From Comamonas terrigena NBRC 13299 (GTDB lineage Bacteria; Pseudomonadota; Gammaproteobacteria; Burkholderiales; Burkholderiaceae_C), in NCBI RefSeq assembly GCF_006740045.1, contig NZ_AP019749.1:1383001-1447000 (forward strand): DNA of 64,000 nt, given 5' to 3'. Positions 18,083 through 27,521 of this stretch are shown piece by piece. Position 1 is the first letter of the stretch. Each line of letters starts with the position of its first letter. Position numbers and translations under genes: made by a program. The notes beneath the pieces were generated by a model. It did not search any database, had not been told where the DNA came from, and saw only the letters and a program-made list of their open reading frames with translations.

Positions 18083-19006
18083 ATGCAAGCAGATGAACTG
18101 GACTTTCAGGGCCGTGTGGCCATCGTGACCGGCGCCGGGGGCGGCCTGGGCCGCCAGCATGCGCTGGCATTGGCACGACGCGGTGCCAAGGTGCTGGTCA
18201 ACGATCTGGGCGGCGCGCTGGACGGCAGCGGTGGTTCGGTCGGCGCGGCCCAGGCCGTGGTCAATGAAATCGTTGCCGCCGGTGGCGAAGCACTGGCCAA
18301 TGGCGCTTCGGTGACCGATTTCGAGGCCGTGCAGGCCATGGTGCAGCAGGCCGTGGACGCCTGGGGGCGGGTGGACATCCTGGTCAACAACGCCGGCATC
18401 CTGCGCGACAAGAGCTTTGCCAAGATGGACATGAGCGATTTCCGCCTGGTGATCGAAGTCCATCTGATGGGGGCCGCCAACTGCTGCAAGGCCGTGTGGG
18501 CCCAGATGCAGGCACAGAACTACGGCCGCATCGTGATGACGACCTCGTCCTCCGGGCTGTATGGCAACTTTGGCCAGAGCAACTACGGTGCGGCCAAACT
18601 GGCCCAGGTGGGGCTGATGCAGACCCTGGCCATCGAAGGTGCCAAGTACGGCATCCACGTCAACGCGCTGGCACCCACGGCGGCCACGCGCATGACCCAA
18701 GGCCTGCTGGGGGAAGAGGCGCTGCAGGCGCTGACGCCCGAATCGGTGGTGCCGGCCATGCTGGTGCTGGCGCACGCGTCGGCGCCCACGCGCACCATCC
18801 TGTGCGCAGGTGCGGGGTCGTTCGAGGCGGCACACATCACCTTGACCCAGGGCGTGCACCTGGGCCAGGGCGAGACCGTGCCCGAGCAACTGGCCGAGGC
18901 CTTGCCCCAGGTGCTGGACCGCACGCAGGAGCAGGTGCCGCAAAGCGGCCAGGCGCAAAGCCGCCTGGAGGTGGGCAAGGCCTTGCAGGCCAGGGCGCTG
19001 GCCTAA
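18083..19006 (+). CDS. SDR-family dehydrogenase, 3-hydroxyacyl-CoA dehydrogenase-like
   Basis: A classical short-chain dehydrogenase with the cofactor motif TGAGGGLG near residue 15, NNAGI, a catalytic serine in TTSSSGLYG and YGAAK as the Tyr-Lys pair. The spacing after the cofactor loop and NDLGGALDGSG resemble the dehydrogenase domain of multifunctional beta-oxidation enzymes, so a 3-hydroxyacyl-CoA or hydroxysteroid substrate is plausible (inference). The C-terminal 60 residues extend beyond the catalytic core. ATG 18083 is preceded by AGGAG at ten bases. Length is 307 residues. Confidence 0.87.
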   Translation: MQADELDFQGRVAIVTGAGGGLGRQHALALARRGAKVLVNDLGGALDGSGGSVGAAQAVVNEIVAAGGEALANGASVTDFEAVQAMVQQAVDAWGRVDILVNNAGILRDKSFAKMDMSDFRLVIEVHLMGAANCCKAVWAQMQAQNYGRIVMTTSSSGLYGNFGQSNYGAAKLAQVGLMQTLAIEGAKYGIHVNALAPTAATRMTQGLLGEEALQALTPESVVPAMLVLAHASAPTRTILCAGAGSFEAAHITLTQGVHLGQGETVPEQLAEALPQVLDRTQEQVPQSGQAQSRLEVGKALQARALA

Positions 19007-19170
19007 GCACAAGCCGGGTGGGGCTGTGGCGGCGGCCCGGGCCGGCACAGTCCGGGTGTGGTTAAAACCGGGGGGCATACGCCACTGGTTACATTTGCCT
19101 ATCATCGGCGGCCCATGGCCCGGCATGCTAAGTTCGGGCCCCGCAGTACTGTGCACCGACACCAGCCAGC

Positions 19171-20703
19171 ATGAACCATACCGCAGCCTTCTCTTCGCTT
19201 CCTGATGCCCAACGCCTGGCGGGAATCCGCCGTGGCATTGAGAAAGAAGGCTTGCGTGCGCTGTCGAACGGGGGGCTGGCACTGACGCCGCACCCCGCCG
19301 CGCTGGGTTCGGCACTGACCCACCCCCACATCACCACGGACTTCAGCGAATCGCAACTGGAGCTGATCACCGGCGCCCGTCTGGGCGTGGAAGAATGTGT
19401 GCAGGAGCTGCAGCGCGTGCACCAGTTTGTGCACCGCACGCTGGATGCCCAGTGTGACGGCGAGCTGATGTGGGCCTCCAGCATGCCCTGCGGGCTGCCC
19501 ATCGATGAAACCATTCCGCTGGGGCGCTATGGCAGCTCGCATGTCGGGCGCTCCAAAAGCGTCTACCGCATGGGCCTGGGCCACCGCTATGGTCGCCGCA
19601 TGCAGACCATCTCAGGCATCCACTACAACTGGTCGTTGCCGGGGGTGTCCAGTGAAGAATACTTTGCGCTGATCCGCAATTTCCGCCGCCACGCGTTTGT
19701 GCTGCTGTACCTCTACGGTGCATCGCCGGTGCTGTCCCCGTGCTTTGTCGAAGGTCGTTCGCACCAGCTGCAGCCCATGGGCACCGAGGGCAGGGCGTTC
19801 TACCTGCCCTATGCCACCTCGCTGCGCATGGGGCGCCTGGGCTACCAGAGCGATGCCCAGTCCAGCATCAGCGTCAGCTACAACGGCCTGGAAGGCTATG
19901 CCAATTCGCTGTACGACGCCCTGACCCGGCCTTACCCCGCCTACCAACTGGTGGGCGTGCGCAATCCGGGCGGCGACTACAACCAGCTGGGCACCAGCCT
20001 GCTGCAGATCGAGAACGAGTTCTACGGCACCATCCGTCCCAAGCGCACCGTGAAGAGCGGAGAGCGCCCGCTGCATGCGCTGCGTGAGCGCGGTGTGGAG
20101 TATGTGGAAGTGCGCTTGATGGACATCGATCCCTATGAAGATGTGGGGATCCACGCCAGCACCATGCGGATGCTGGACGTGTTCCTGCTGCACTGCCTGC
20201 TCAGCGACAGCCCACCGGATTCGCCGCAGGAGATTGCGGACCTCAAGCACAACCAGCACCTGACCGCCGAGCGCGGCCGTGAGCCCGGTCTGCACCTGGT
20301 GCGCGCCGGCCGGGAGGTGGAGATGACGGCCTGGGCCGATGAGGTGCTGCAGGCCTGCCGGCCCATTGCCCAGGCGCTGGACCAGGTGCACGGCACGCAG
20401 GATTACACCGAGGCCCTGAAGCTGGCACTGGCCCGTGTGCAGGACAGCAGCCTCACGCCGTCGGCCCGCGTGCTGGTCGATATGGCCCAGCACTACGGCA
20501 ACAACTTCAACGCCTTTGGCCTGGCCCGCTCCCAATGGGCGCGCGACCAGTTGCTGCACCGCCCATGGAGTGCGGCGGATGAGGCGCAGTTTGCGGCCTG
20601 GGCGGCCGAATCGGTGCAGGCCCAGCAGGCCATCGAGGCCGCCAGCGTGGGCAGTTTCGAGGACTGGCGCCAGAACTACATGGCGCCCCAGCAACTGGGC
20701 TGA
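19171..20703 (+). CDS. gshA: Glutamate--cysteine ligase
   Basis: First enzyme of glutathione synthesis, joining glutamate and cysteine with ATP. The 510-residue protein has the proteobacterial GshA features: GIEKEGLR near residue 20, TDFSESQLELIT, WASSMPCGLP, RMQTISGIHYNWSLP, YLYGASP, SYNGLEGYANSLYDALTRPYPAY, NEFYGTIRPKR and VEYVEVRLMDIDPY. It stands alone with about 165 bases before it; no gshB follows. Confidence 0.96.
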   Translation: MNHTAAFSSLPDAQRLAGIRRGIEKEGLRALSNGGLALTPHPAALGSALTHPHITTDFSESQLELITGARLGVEECVQELQRVHQFVHRTLDAQCDGELMWASSMPCGLPIDETIPLGRYGSSHVGRSKSVYRMGLGHRYGRRMQTISGIHYNWSLPGVSSEEYFALIRNFRRHAFVLLYLYGASPVLSPCFVEGRSHQLQPMGTEGRAFYLPYATSLRMGRLGYQSDAQSSISVSYNGLEGYANSLYDALTRPYPAYQLVGVRNPGGDYNQLGTSLLQIENEFYGTIRPKRTVKSGERPLHALRERGVEYVEVRLMDIDPYEDVGIHASTMRMLDVFLLHCLLSDSPPDSPQEIADLKHNQHLTAERGREPGLHLVRAGREVEMTAWADEVLQACRPIAQALDQVHGTQDYTEALKLALARVQDSSLTPSARVLVDMAQHYGNNFNAFGLARSQWARDQLLHRPWSAADEAQFAAWAAESVQAQQAIEAASVGSFEDWRQNYMAPQQLG

Positions 20704-20874
20704 GTCCGGCGCGGCTGCCGCCTGTGCCCAGGACGGGCATGGGTTGCCTAAGCAGGGCGCATGAATCTGCGATGACAGCATCGCGGGCATGTGACATGCG
20801 TTTGTAACACGCTGTCACTACATTGCCGTACAGAAGCTGCCCCGGTGGGTGGCACAGGGTGACACCCGCCAGCC

Positions 20875-22527
20875 ATGTCCACTGCCACATTGCGTTTGCA
20901 TCCGCCCCGCCGCTCCGTGTGGGCGCACCTCCAGAACCTGTCGGTCGCCCGCAAGATCGGCATGGTGTTCCTGGGACTGCTGCTGTCCAGTGCACTGGTC
21001 GCCGTGGCCCTGCTGTGGCAATTGCAGCGCGTGAACCAGGAAGTGGCCCAGGCTACGGCCCACAGCGAGCAGCGCATGCTCTGGGCCGTGCGCTGGCAGG
21101 CCCTGACCAACCAGGCACTGGAAGTGGCGCTGGCCGGGGTACAGTCCGCCGAAGAAGCGCTGATCGCCAGTGCCAACGACAAGGCCCGCACCTTGTGGAA
21201 GGCCGCCGAGCAGGCGCGCGAAGCCATGGCCCAACGGATCAGCGATGGCGACGACCGCGCCCTGATGGACGAAGCCCAGGCCGGCCAGGCCCAGTTGCTG
21301 AAGCACTATGAAGCGGCGTTCAAAGCGCGCGACCTGGGGCAGGCCTGGGAAGTGCAGAAGCTGGTGGACCAGGCCTTGTTGCCGGCCGCCAAGGCGCAGG
21401 TCGCGGTGTTCGAGCGCCTGATCGCCCTGCAGGAAACCCACCGAAGCGAGGTGCTGGAAGCCGGCGCCCGCCAGCGCCAGGCAGCGCTGTGGTGGGCCGT
21501 GGCCATCTACGGCAGCCTGCTGGTGCTGGGCGTGCTGGTGTCGGGGGCGCTGGTGCGCTCGCTGACCCGTCCGCTGCACGAGGCAGTGGCTGTGGCCCGC
21601 ACCATCGCACAGGGGGACTTGCGTGTGCGCGTGGACAGCCAGCGCACCGACGAAGTCGGGGTGCTGCTGCAGGATCTGGGCCGCATGGCACGCCAGTTGC
21701 AGACGGTGGTGGCCCAGGTGCACGACGGTGTGGAGGCTGTGACCGAGGCTTCGGGCCAGATTGCCGCCGGCAATGGGGAACTGGCCGAGCGCACGGCCCA
21801 GACGGCCGACCACCTGCACCGCAGTGTGGAGCGCATCGAGGAAGTCACGCTGACCCTGATGCAGACCGCTGAAACCGCCTTGCAGGCCGACCGATTGGCC
21901 GCCGCCGCTGCCGCCTCGGCCCGCGAGGGGGGAGAAGCGGTGCGCGACGTGGTGGACAGCATGCAGGGCATTGCCGAGCGCAGCCGCGAGATTGCGGCTA
22001 TCACCGGCGTGATCGATGGCATCGCTTTCCAGACCAATATTCTGGCGCTCAATGCCGCGGTGGAAGCGGCACGTGCCGGCAGCCAGGGCCGGGGGTTTGC
22101 GGTGGTGGCCACCGAGGTGCGTGCGCTGGCCCAGCGGAGCGCCGAAGCGGCCAAGCAGATCAAGGCGCTGATCGGCGATTCGCTGCGCCAGGTGGATGGC
22201 GGCGTGCTGCTGGCGCGCCAGGCCGGCGGCCGCATGCAGGGCATTGTGGGCGATGTGGCCCAGGTCGGGCAGCTGATTGCCGAAATGGCCCAGGCCTCCA
22301 CCGCCCAGCGCGACGGCATTGCCCACATCCACAGCGCGGTGCTGGAACTGGACGGCATGACGCGCCAGAACGCGGCCATGGTGCAGGCTTGCAGCCAGGC
22401 CACCGATACCATGCAGCAGGAAGTGGGACAGCTGGTGCGCGAAGTGGGGGTGTTCCGCCTGGAGCCGCGTGCCTTGCCCCGGGCTGCCGTGGCTGCCGCG
22501 CAGCAGCCGGTGTTGCTGGCGTCCTGA
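20875..22527 (+). CDS. Methyl-accepting chemotaxis protein
   Basis: A 550-residue transmembrane chemoreceptor. First span about 30-50, periplasmic helical ligand domain of about 155 residues (4-helix-bundle type), second span about 208-228, HAMP ([21 protein letters not shown]), then the signalling helix with the hairpin tip [41 protein letters not shown], which binds CheA/CheW. Ligand unknown. A 13-bp palindrome GCATGT-G-ACATGC lies upstream at 20787-20799. No che genes are adjacent. Confidence 0.95.
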   Translation: MSTATLRLHPPRRSVWAHLQNLSVARKIGMVFLGLLLSSALVAVALLWQLQRVNQEVAQATAHSEQRMLWAVRWQALTNQALEVALAGVQSAEEALIASANDKARTLWKAAEQAREAMAQRISDGDDRALMDEAQAGQAQLLKHYEAAFKARDLGQAWEVQKLVDQALLPAAKAQVAVFERLIALQETHRSEVLEAGARQRQAALWWAVAIYGSLLVLGVLVSGALVRSLTRPLHEAVAVARTIAQGDLRVRVDSQRTDEVGVLLQDLGRMARQLQTVVAQVHDGVEAVTEASGQIAAGNGELAERTAQTADHLHRSVERIEEVTLTLMQTAETALQADRLAAAAAASAREGGEAVRDVVDSMQGIAERSREIAAITGVIDGIAFQTNILALNAAVEAARAGSQGRGFAVVATEVRALAQRSAEAAKQIKALIGDSLRQVDGGVLLARQAGGRMQGIVGDVAQVGQLIAEMAQASTAQRDGIAHIHSAVLELDGMTRQNAAMVQACSQATDTMQQEVGQLVREVGVFRLEPRALPRAAVAAAQQPVLLAS

Positions 22528-22654
22528 GCACGCAGTGGGCGGGGGGCACCGCCCAGGTGCGGGGTCTGGGGCGGTATCCGGGGGCAGGGGCAGGTGCTAC
22601 AGAGGCGGCGCCGGACGCACTCCGGCAGGGTCTATGGCCCGAAGGCCGACTCCG

Positions 22655-22885
22655 TCAGCCGCGCCGCTGGCGCAGGCGGTGCAGACCTTCCTTGCCGATG
22701 AAGGCCAGGCCCAGTGCCAGGGCGAACCAGCCCACCACCCGGGCCTGGGCAAACATATCGCGCAGCGGCGTGGCGCCCATGAAGTGGGGTGCGATCAACA
22801 GCACCAGTCCGATCAGGGCCAGGATCACCCCTTTGACCAGGGTGTCATTGGCAGTGGGTTTGCGGGAGGGAGAGAAGAAGGCCAT
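22655..22885 (-). CDS. Small two-span membrane protein
   Basis: A 76-residue protein with hydrophobic stretches at about 18-33 and 50-65 and a basic C-terminus ending RLRQRRG. I do not recognise a family. It is transcribed away from ylqF, sharing an 80-base promoter gap. Coding potential is supported by a clean ATG, typical codon use and membrane-protein composition. Confidence 0.65.
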   Translation of the reverse strand: MAFFSPSRKPTANDTLVKGVILALIGLVLLIAPHFMGATPLRDMFAQARVVGWFALALGLAFIGKEGLHRLRQRRG

Positions 22886-22968
22886 GGCGCAGTAGATGAC
22901 GGGAGAACAGGGTTGCGATTATCCTTGCGCCCCCGAAGACACCTGACATTCCCGTAGAAAGACACTCC

Positions 22969-23907
22969 ATGGCCATCCAGTGGTTTCCCGGTCACATGAA
23001 CCTGACGCGTAAGCTGATTGCCGAGCGCATCAAAGAAATCGATGTGGTGATCGAAGTGCTGGATGCGCGTTTGCCAGGCTCCAGCTTCAACCCGCTGCTG
23101 CAGGAACTGACGGGCCACAAGCCCCGCGTCAAGCTGCTCAACAAGCAGGATGTGGCCGATCCGGTGCAGACCCAGGCCTGGCTGGAGTGGTACAACGCCC
23201 AGCCCGAGACCCGCGCCATCCCCATGGATGCGGAGGAGGCCGCGCCCGCCCGCCGCCTGGCGCAGGCCTGCCGTGAACTGGCGCCCAACCGGGGTGGTCT
23301 GGCCAAGCCGCTGCGCGTGCTGATCTGCGGTGTGCCCAATGTGGGCAAGTCCACGCTGATCAATTCCATGAGCAACAAGCGCCAGGCCAAGGCCGCCGAC
23401 GAAGCCGGTGTGACCAAGGACGAGCAGCGCATTGTGCTGGACGATGACTTCTATCTGTGGGACACGCCCGGCATGCTGTGGCCGCGCATCATCGTTGAGC
23501 AAAGCGGCTTCAATCTGGCGGCTGCCGGCTCGGTGGGGCGCAATGCCTACGACGAAGAGCTGGTGGCGCTGGAGCTGCTGCTGTATCTGCAAAAGCACTA
23601 CGCGCAGAACCTGGAAGACCGCTACAAGCTGGGCTGGGGGGCGCAGAAGATTGCGGCCGCCCATGACGATGAGCTGCTGGAAGCCATAGCCCGCAAGCGC
23701 GGCGCCGTGATGAGCGGTGGGCGCGTGAACACGCAGAAAGCGGCCGAGCTGGTGATCACCGACTTCCGCACCCACATCCTGGGCCGTATCACGCTGGAAA
23801 CCCCGGCCGAGTTTGCGCAATGGGTGGCCGCAGGCGAAGCGGCCGAGCAGCAGCGCCAGGCCCTGGCCGAAGCCAAGAAAAAGCAGCGCAAGGCGGCACG
23901 GCGCTGA
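22969..23907 (+). CDS. ylqF: Ribosome biogenesis GTPase YlqF (RbgA)
   Basis: A circularly permuted GTPase: the NKQD motif (LLNKQDVAD, about residue 57) comes before the P-loop GVPNVGKSTLIN (about 122) and DTPGMLWPR (about 164). The N-terminal QWFPGHMNLTRK is the family signature. It acts in late assembly of the 50S subunit. The 312-residue length is normal, and the last 20 residues are basic and Ala/Lys-rich. A 10-bp hairpin follows the stop. Confidence 0.95.
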   Translation: MAIQWFPGHMNLTRKLIAERIKEIDVVIEVLDARLPGSSFNPLLQELTGHKPRVKLLNKQDVADPVQTQAWLEWYNAQPETRAIPMDAEEAAPARRLAQACRELAPNRGGLAKPLRVLICGVPNVGKSTLINSMSNKRQAKAADEAGVTKDEQRIVLDDDFYLWDTPGMLWPRIIVEQSGFNLAAAGSVGRNAYDEELVALELLLYLQKHYAQNLEDRYKLGWGAQKIAAAHDDELLEAIARKRGAVMSGGRVNTQKAAELVITDFRTHILGRITLETPAEFAQWVAAGEAAEQQRQALAEAKKKQRKAARR

Positions 23908-23916
23908 CACGGCGCC

Positions 23917-23946
23917 GGGGGCATTGCCGGCATGGACAATGCCCCC
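23917..23946 (+). terminator. Strong hairpin after ylqF, no T-run
   Basis: A perfect 10-bp inverted repeat GGGGGCATTG/CAATGCCCCC with a ten-base loop lies ten bases past the stop. No poly-T follows, so it may protect the mRNA end or work with Rho. Confidence 0.55.
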
Positions 23947-24014
23947 GAAGCTTGTCACCATGAGTGAGTGCTGACGCTATCATGCGCCAACCATCACCTT
24001 CATGACGGGCTTTC

Positions 24015-26336
24015 ATGCAAGCGCTGCAGCGTTCGCTTTCTCCGCAGGATGAGACCTTCAGTCGCAGTCTGGTGCGATTGGGGGGCATCTTTGTGGCGCT
24101 GCAATCGGTCGTGCTGGCGGCGGCCTACTGGCTGGAAGGTGCGCCCGACTGGCCCTGGCGCCTGCTGGCCAATGCCATCGCCTGCTCCATCGGCATGGCC
24201 GCCTGGGCGCTGGAGCGCAAGGGGCGCTGGATTGGTGCCACCTATGTGCTGGTCTGGGGTCTGTGGGGGGTGATCGTGCTGGCGGCCCTGGCCACCGGAG
24301 GGGCGCGAAGCCACAACCAGCTGGGTCTTCCCATCATCTTGCTGTTCTGTGGCTGGGTGCTGGGACAGCAGCCAGCGCTGTGGCTGCTGGCGGCTTCGCT
24401 GGGCGCGATCATGGCGTTCAAGCTGGCGCAGTTGTGGGGCGTGATGGGGGGGCTGGTCATGACCTGGACCTCCGTGATCTACACCTGCGGCATGCTGGTG
24501 CTGACGGTGGTCGCCACCTTGCTGGCGCGCCAGCATTTCATGAGCCGGGCGGCCATTGCGGAAGCGGCGCAGGAACAGCTGCGTGCCAGCGAGCACGAGC
24601 TGCGCAAGCTGTCCCTGGCAGTGGAGCAATGCCCGGCCAGCATTGTGATCACCGATATGCAAACGCATGTGGTGTACGCCAACCAGGCGTTCCTGCAGCG
24701 TTCCGGCTATGCGCTGCAGGAAGTGCTGGGACGCCCCACGCGTGAAGTGTCCATCACGGGCATGGATGACGCACAGCGCCAGGAGGTGCAGGAGCTGCTG
24801 GCCAAGGGGCAGACATGGCAGGGGGATTTGCGCAACCGCCGCAAGGATGGCCGGCTGGTGGTGGAGGATGTGCGCGTGGCGCCATTGCACGATGAGTTCG
24901 GTGTGCCGACCCATTACGTGGAGCTCAAACAGGACATCACCGACCGCATCAAGGCCGAGGCCACCATCCACCAGCTGTCGCACTACGACCGCATCACCGG
25001 TCTGCCCAACCGCTTTGCCTTTCTCAAGCGGCTGATGGAGCTCAAGGAGCAGAGCAAGGGCCTTCGCTGCGAGATCAGCCCTTGCCCGCGCCACGGTCTG
25101 CTGGTGCTGGACGTGGACCGTTTCACCAACTTCAACGATGTGCATGGATCGGTGCAGGGGGACCAGTTGCTGCGCGCCGTGGCCGTCTGTCTCAGCGGGC
25201 TGGTGCCCGCGAACGGGCTGCTGGTGCGCAATTCGGGCGATGAGTTTGCCATCGTGCTGGAGAATCTGGCCGTCGATGTCAGTAATGCGGAACTGCTGAC
25301 CAAGGCTTTCGCGCAGCGGCTGCTGGAGGCACTGTCGGCGGACCCGCTGTGGCTGGATGGCGTGCACGATGGCGTGCGTGTGACCTGCTGCATCGGCATG
25401 TGCGTCTTTCCGGAGCTGGCCAACGATTCCGAGATTGAAGCCCTGCGCCGTGCCAATACCGCGCTGCATGAGGCCAAGAGCCGCGGGCCGGGGCATGCGG
25501 TGATCTTCCAGGAGGTGATGGCCGAGAACGCCAGCCGCCGTTACCGCATCGAAAAAGGCCTGCGCCGTGCGGTTGGCGAAGGCGAGCTGCGCCTGTTCCT
25601 GCAAGGCCAGTACAACGCGGAAGGGGTGGCGATGGGGGTCGAGGCGCTGGTGCGCTGGGAGAACCCGGAGCGGGGCCTGCTGAGCCCGGGGGCCTTCATT
25701 CCCGTGGCCGAAGAGTCCGACCTGATCGTGTTGCTGGGGGACTGGATGCTGGAGCAGACCTGCCGCCTGCTGGTGCGGCCGGAACTGGTCGAGCGGCGGC
25801 TGCAACTGTCGGTGAATGTCAGTGCCCGGCAGTTTCTGCAGACCGATTTCGTGGCCAAGCTGCAGGCGCTGCTGGCGTTCACAGAGGCCGATCCTTCCCG
25901 GCTGACGCTGGAGGTGACGGAAGGTCTGGTGCTGGGAGATTTTGATGAGGCTGCGCACCGGATGCTGCAGCTGCGCGAAATGGGCATCCAGTTTGCGCTG
26001 GATGATTTTGGCACCGGCTATTCGTCCATGGCCTATCTGAAGCGCCTGCCGATCCAGGAACTCAAGATCGACCAGAGCTTTGTGCGGGACATGAACAAGA
26101 GCCAGCAGACCGAAGCGCTGGTGGAGGCCATTTTGTGGGTGGCCCACCGCTTTGGCCTGCGGGTGGTGGCCGAAGGGGTGGAGACCCCGGCCCAGGCCGC
26201 GCTGCTGCATGCCTGGGAGCCGAAGATCCTGTGCCAGGGCTTTCTGTACGACCAGCCCATCCCCTGGCAGGCCTGGGTGGCGCGCTATGTGCAGCAGCTG
26301 CAGCCGCCGGTCACCGATACCGGCACGGAGGCCTGA
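24015..26336 (+). CDS. Membrane-bound PAS-GGDEF-EAL protein (c-di-GMP turnover)
   Basis: The 773-residue protein has about five membrane spans in residues 20-175, a PAS domain with PAC motif (about 195-310), a GGDEF domain (about 325-480) and an EAL domain (about 500-750). The cyclase motif reads SGDEF, one residue off GGDEF and still potentially active, with no RxxD inhibitory site before it. The EAL side keeps EALVRW, DDFGTGYSS, KIDQSFV and AEGVET, so phosphodiesterase activity is likely. It probably senses a signal or redox state via PAS to tune motility or biofilm. It stands as a single gene. Confidence 0.93.
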   Translation: MQALQRSLSPQDETFSRSLVRLGGIFVALQSVVLAAAYWLEGAPDWPWRLLANAIACSIGMAAWALERKGRWIGATYVLVWGLWGVIVLAALATGGARSHNQLGLPIILLFCGWVLGQQPALWLLAASLGAIMAFKLAQLWGVMGGLVMTWTSVIYTCGMLVLTVVATLLARQHFMSRAAIAEAAQEQLRASEHELRKLSLAVEQCPASIVITDMQTHVVYANQAFLQRSGYALQEVLGRPTREVSITGMDDAQRQEVQELLAKGQTWQGDLRNRRKDGRLVVEDVRVAPLHDEFGVPTHYVELKQDITDRIKAEATIHQLSHYDRITGLPNRFAFLKRLMELKEQSKGLRCEISPCPRHGLLVLDVDRFTNFNDVHGSVQGDQLLRAVAVCLSGLVPANGLLVRNSGDEFAIVLENLAVDVSNAELLTKAFAQRLLEALSADPLWLDGVHDGVRVTCCIGMCVFPELANDSEIEALRRANTALHEAKSRGPGHAVIFQEVMAENASRRYRIEKGLRRAVGEGELRLFLQGQYNAEGVAMGVEALVRWENPERGLLSPGAFIPVAEESDLIVLLGDWMLEQTCRLLVRPELVERRLQLSVNVSARQFLQTDFVAKLQALLAFTEADPSRLTLEVTEGLVLGDFDEAAHRMLQLREMGIQFALDDFGTGYSSMAYLKRLPIQELKIDQSFVRDMNKSQQTEALVEAILWVAHRFGLRVVAEGVETPAQAALLHAWEPKILCQGFLYDQPIPWQAWVARYVQQLQPPVTDTGTEA

Positions 26337-26444
26337 TCGCCAGGGGCCTGCGGAAACGCAGGGTCTGCCGCAGTCGCACAGGCGGAGGGTTGCAGGCAAG
26401 TGGGAGTGGCACCGCCGCCCTGCAGCGGCGGCGCTGGCGTTGGC

Positions 26445-27521
26445 CTACTGGGCCTGGATACCGGCTTCGCTGATCACCTTGGCATTGGCCACATAGTCCT
26501 GGCGCACCAGGGTGGCAAAGGCCTGCTGGCTCATGGGGTAGGCCATGTTGTCCAGCTTGCGCAGGCGTTCCTGCATCTCGGCAGATTGCAGCAGGCGGTT
26601 CACTTCAGCGTGGAAGCGCTGCTGAATGTCTGCCGGGGTGCTGGCCGGGGCATAGAAGCCAAAAGTGGAGGTCAGGTTGGCGGCGGTGAAGCCCAGCTCG
26701 CCCAAGGTGGGTATCTGTGCCAGCGCCGGCATGCGGCGCGGGCCGGTCACGGCCAGCACGCGCAGCTTGCCTTCGGCAATCAGGGCATTGATGGGGGCAT
26801 AGGGATTGGCCAGCAGCAGGTCGAACTGGGCGCCGGCGGCATCGGTGATCAGCTGGGAGCCGCCCTTGTAGGGCACATGCACCAGGTTGGCGCCGGATTT
26901 GCGGCGCAGCTGCTCCACCATGATATGGGCCAGCGTGCCGTAGCCGGATGTGGCCACGCTCACGCCCTTGGGGTGGTTTTTGGCGGCGTCCAGTACGGCC
27001 GCAAAGTCATTGCCCTTGAAGGCCGTGGTGGCCAGCACATAGACAGGGGCGTACATGACCGAGGCCACGGGCGCGATGTCGCGCAGCGGGTCATAGCCCA
27101 CTTTCATGATGTGCGGGTTCAGCGTCAGCGGGCTGATGGCGCCGAAGGCAAAGGTATAGCCGTCGCCGGCGCTGCGGGCCATTTCGGCGATGCCGATGGT
27201 GCCGCCCGCGCCGCCGCGGTTTTCAACAACGAAGGACTGGCCCAGCGTGGCCGCCATGCGCTCGCCGAACTGGCGGGCGATCACGTCGTTCACACCGCCA
27301 GCCGGGTAGGGCACGATCACGCGCACCGGGTGGCGGGGCCAGCCGGACTGCGCAGCCCAGGCCGGCAGCCCGCTGCCGACCGCCATGCCGCCCAGGGCGG
27401 CTGCCAGCAGCTTGCGCCGCGAGGGGCCGGCCCGTTCAGTCGCGGGGCTGGGTGAACCAGCGGCGAGCGAGTCGGTCCCAGAAACGGGCGCCGAGTTCGA
27501 TGTTGTCGTCGTTGAAGTCAT
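26445..27521 (-). CDS. Bug-family tripartite tricarboxylate transporter solute-binding protein
   Basis: A periplasmic binding protein of the Bug/TctC family: WPRHPVRVIVPYPAGGVNDVIAR, VENRGGAGGTIG, HVPYKGGSQLITDAAGAQFD and RMPALAQIPTLGE are its standard segments. A Ser/Thr-rich N-terminus of about 40 residues precedes a twin-arginine-like signal, RRKLLAAALGG, with cleavage near AWA. No tctAB membrane genes follow, as usual for orphan Bug proteins. From ATG 27521 it overlaps the 3' end of the amidohydrolase gene by 86 bases in another frame; no later start would keep the signal peptide. The ligand is probably a carboxylate and may be a product of the upstream hydrolase. Confidence 0.9.
   Translation of the reverse strand: MTSTTTTSNSAPVSGTDSLAAGSPSPATERAGPSRRKLLAAALGGMAVGSGLPAWAAQSGWPRHPVRVIVPYPAGGVNDVIARQFGERMAATLGQSFVVENRGGAGGTIGIAEMARSAGDGYTFAFGAISPLTLNPHIMKVGYDPLRDIAPVASVMYAPVYVLATTAFKGNDFAAVLDAAKNHPKGVSVATSGYGTLAHIMVEQLRRKSGANLVHVPYKGGSQLITDAAGAQFDLLLANPYAPINALIAEGKLRVLAVTGPRRMPALAQIPTLGELGFTAANLTSTFGFYAPASTPADIQQRFHAEVNRLLQSAEMQERLRKLDNMAYPMSQQAFATLVRQDYVANAKVISEAGIQAQ

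Noticed and set aside
24000..26399. 799-codon minus-strand ORF
   Set aside because: Antisense of the GGDEF-EAL gene.
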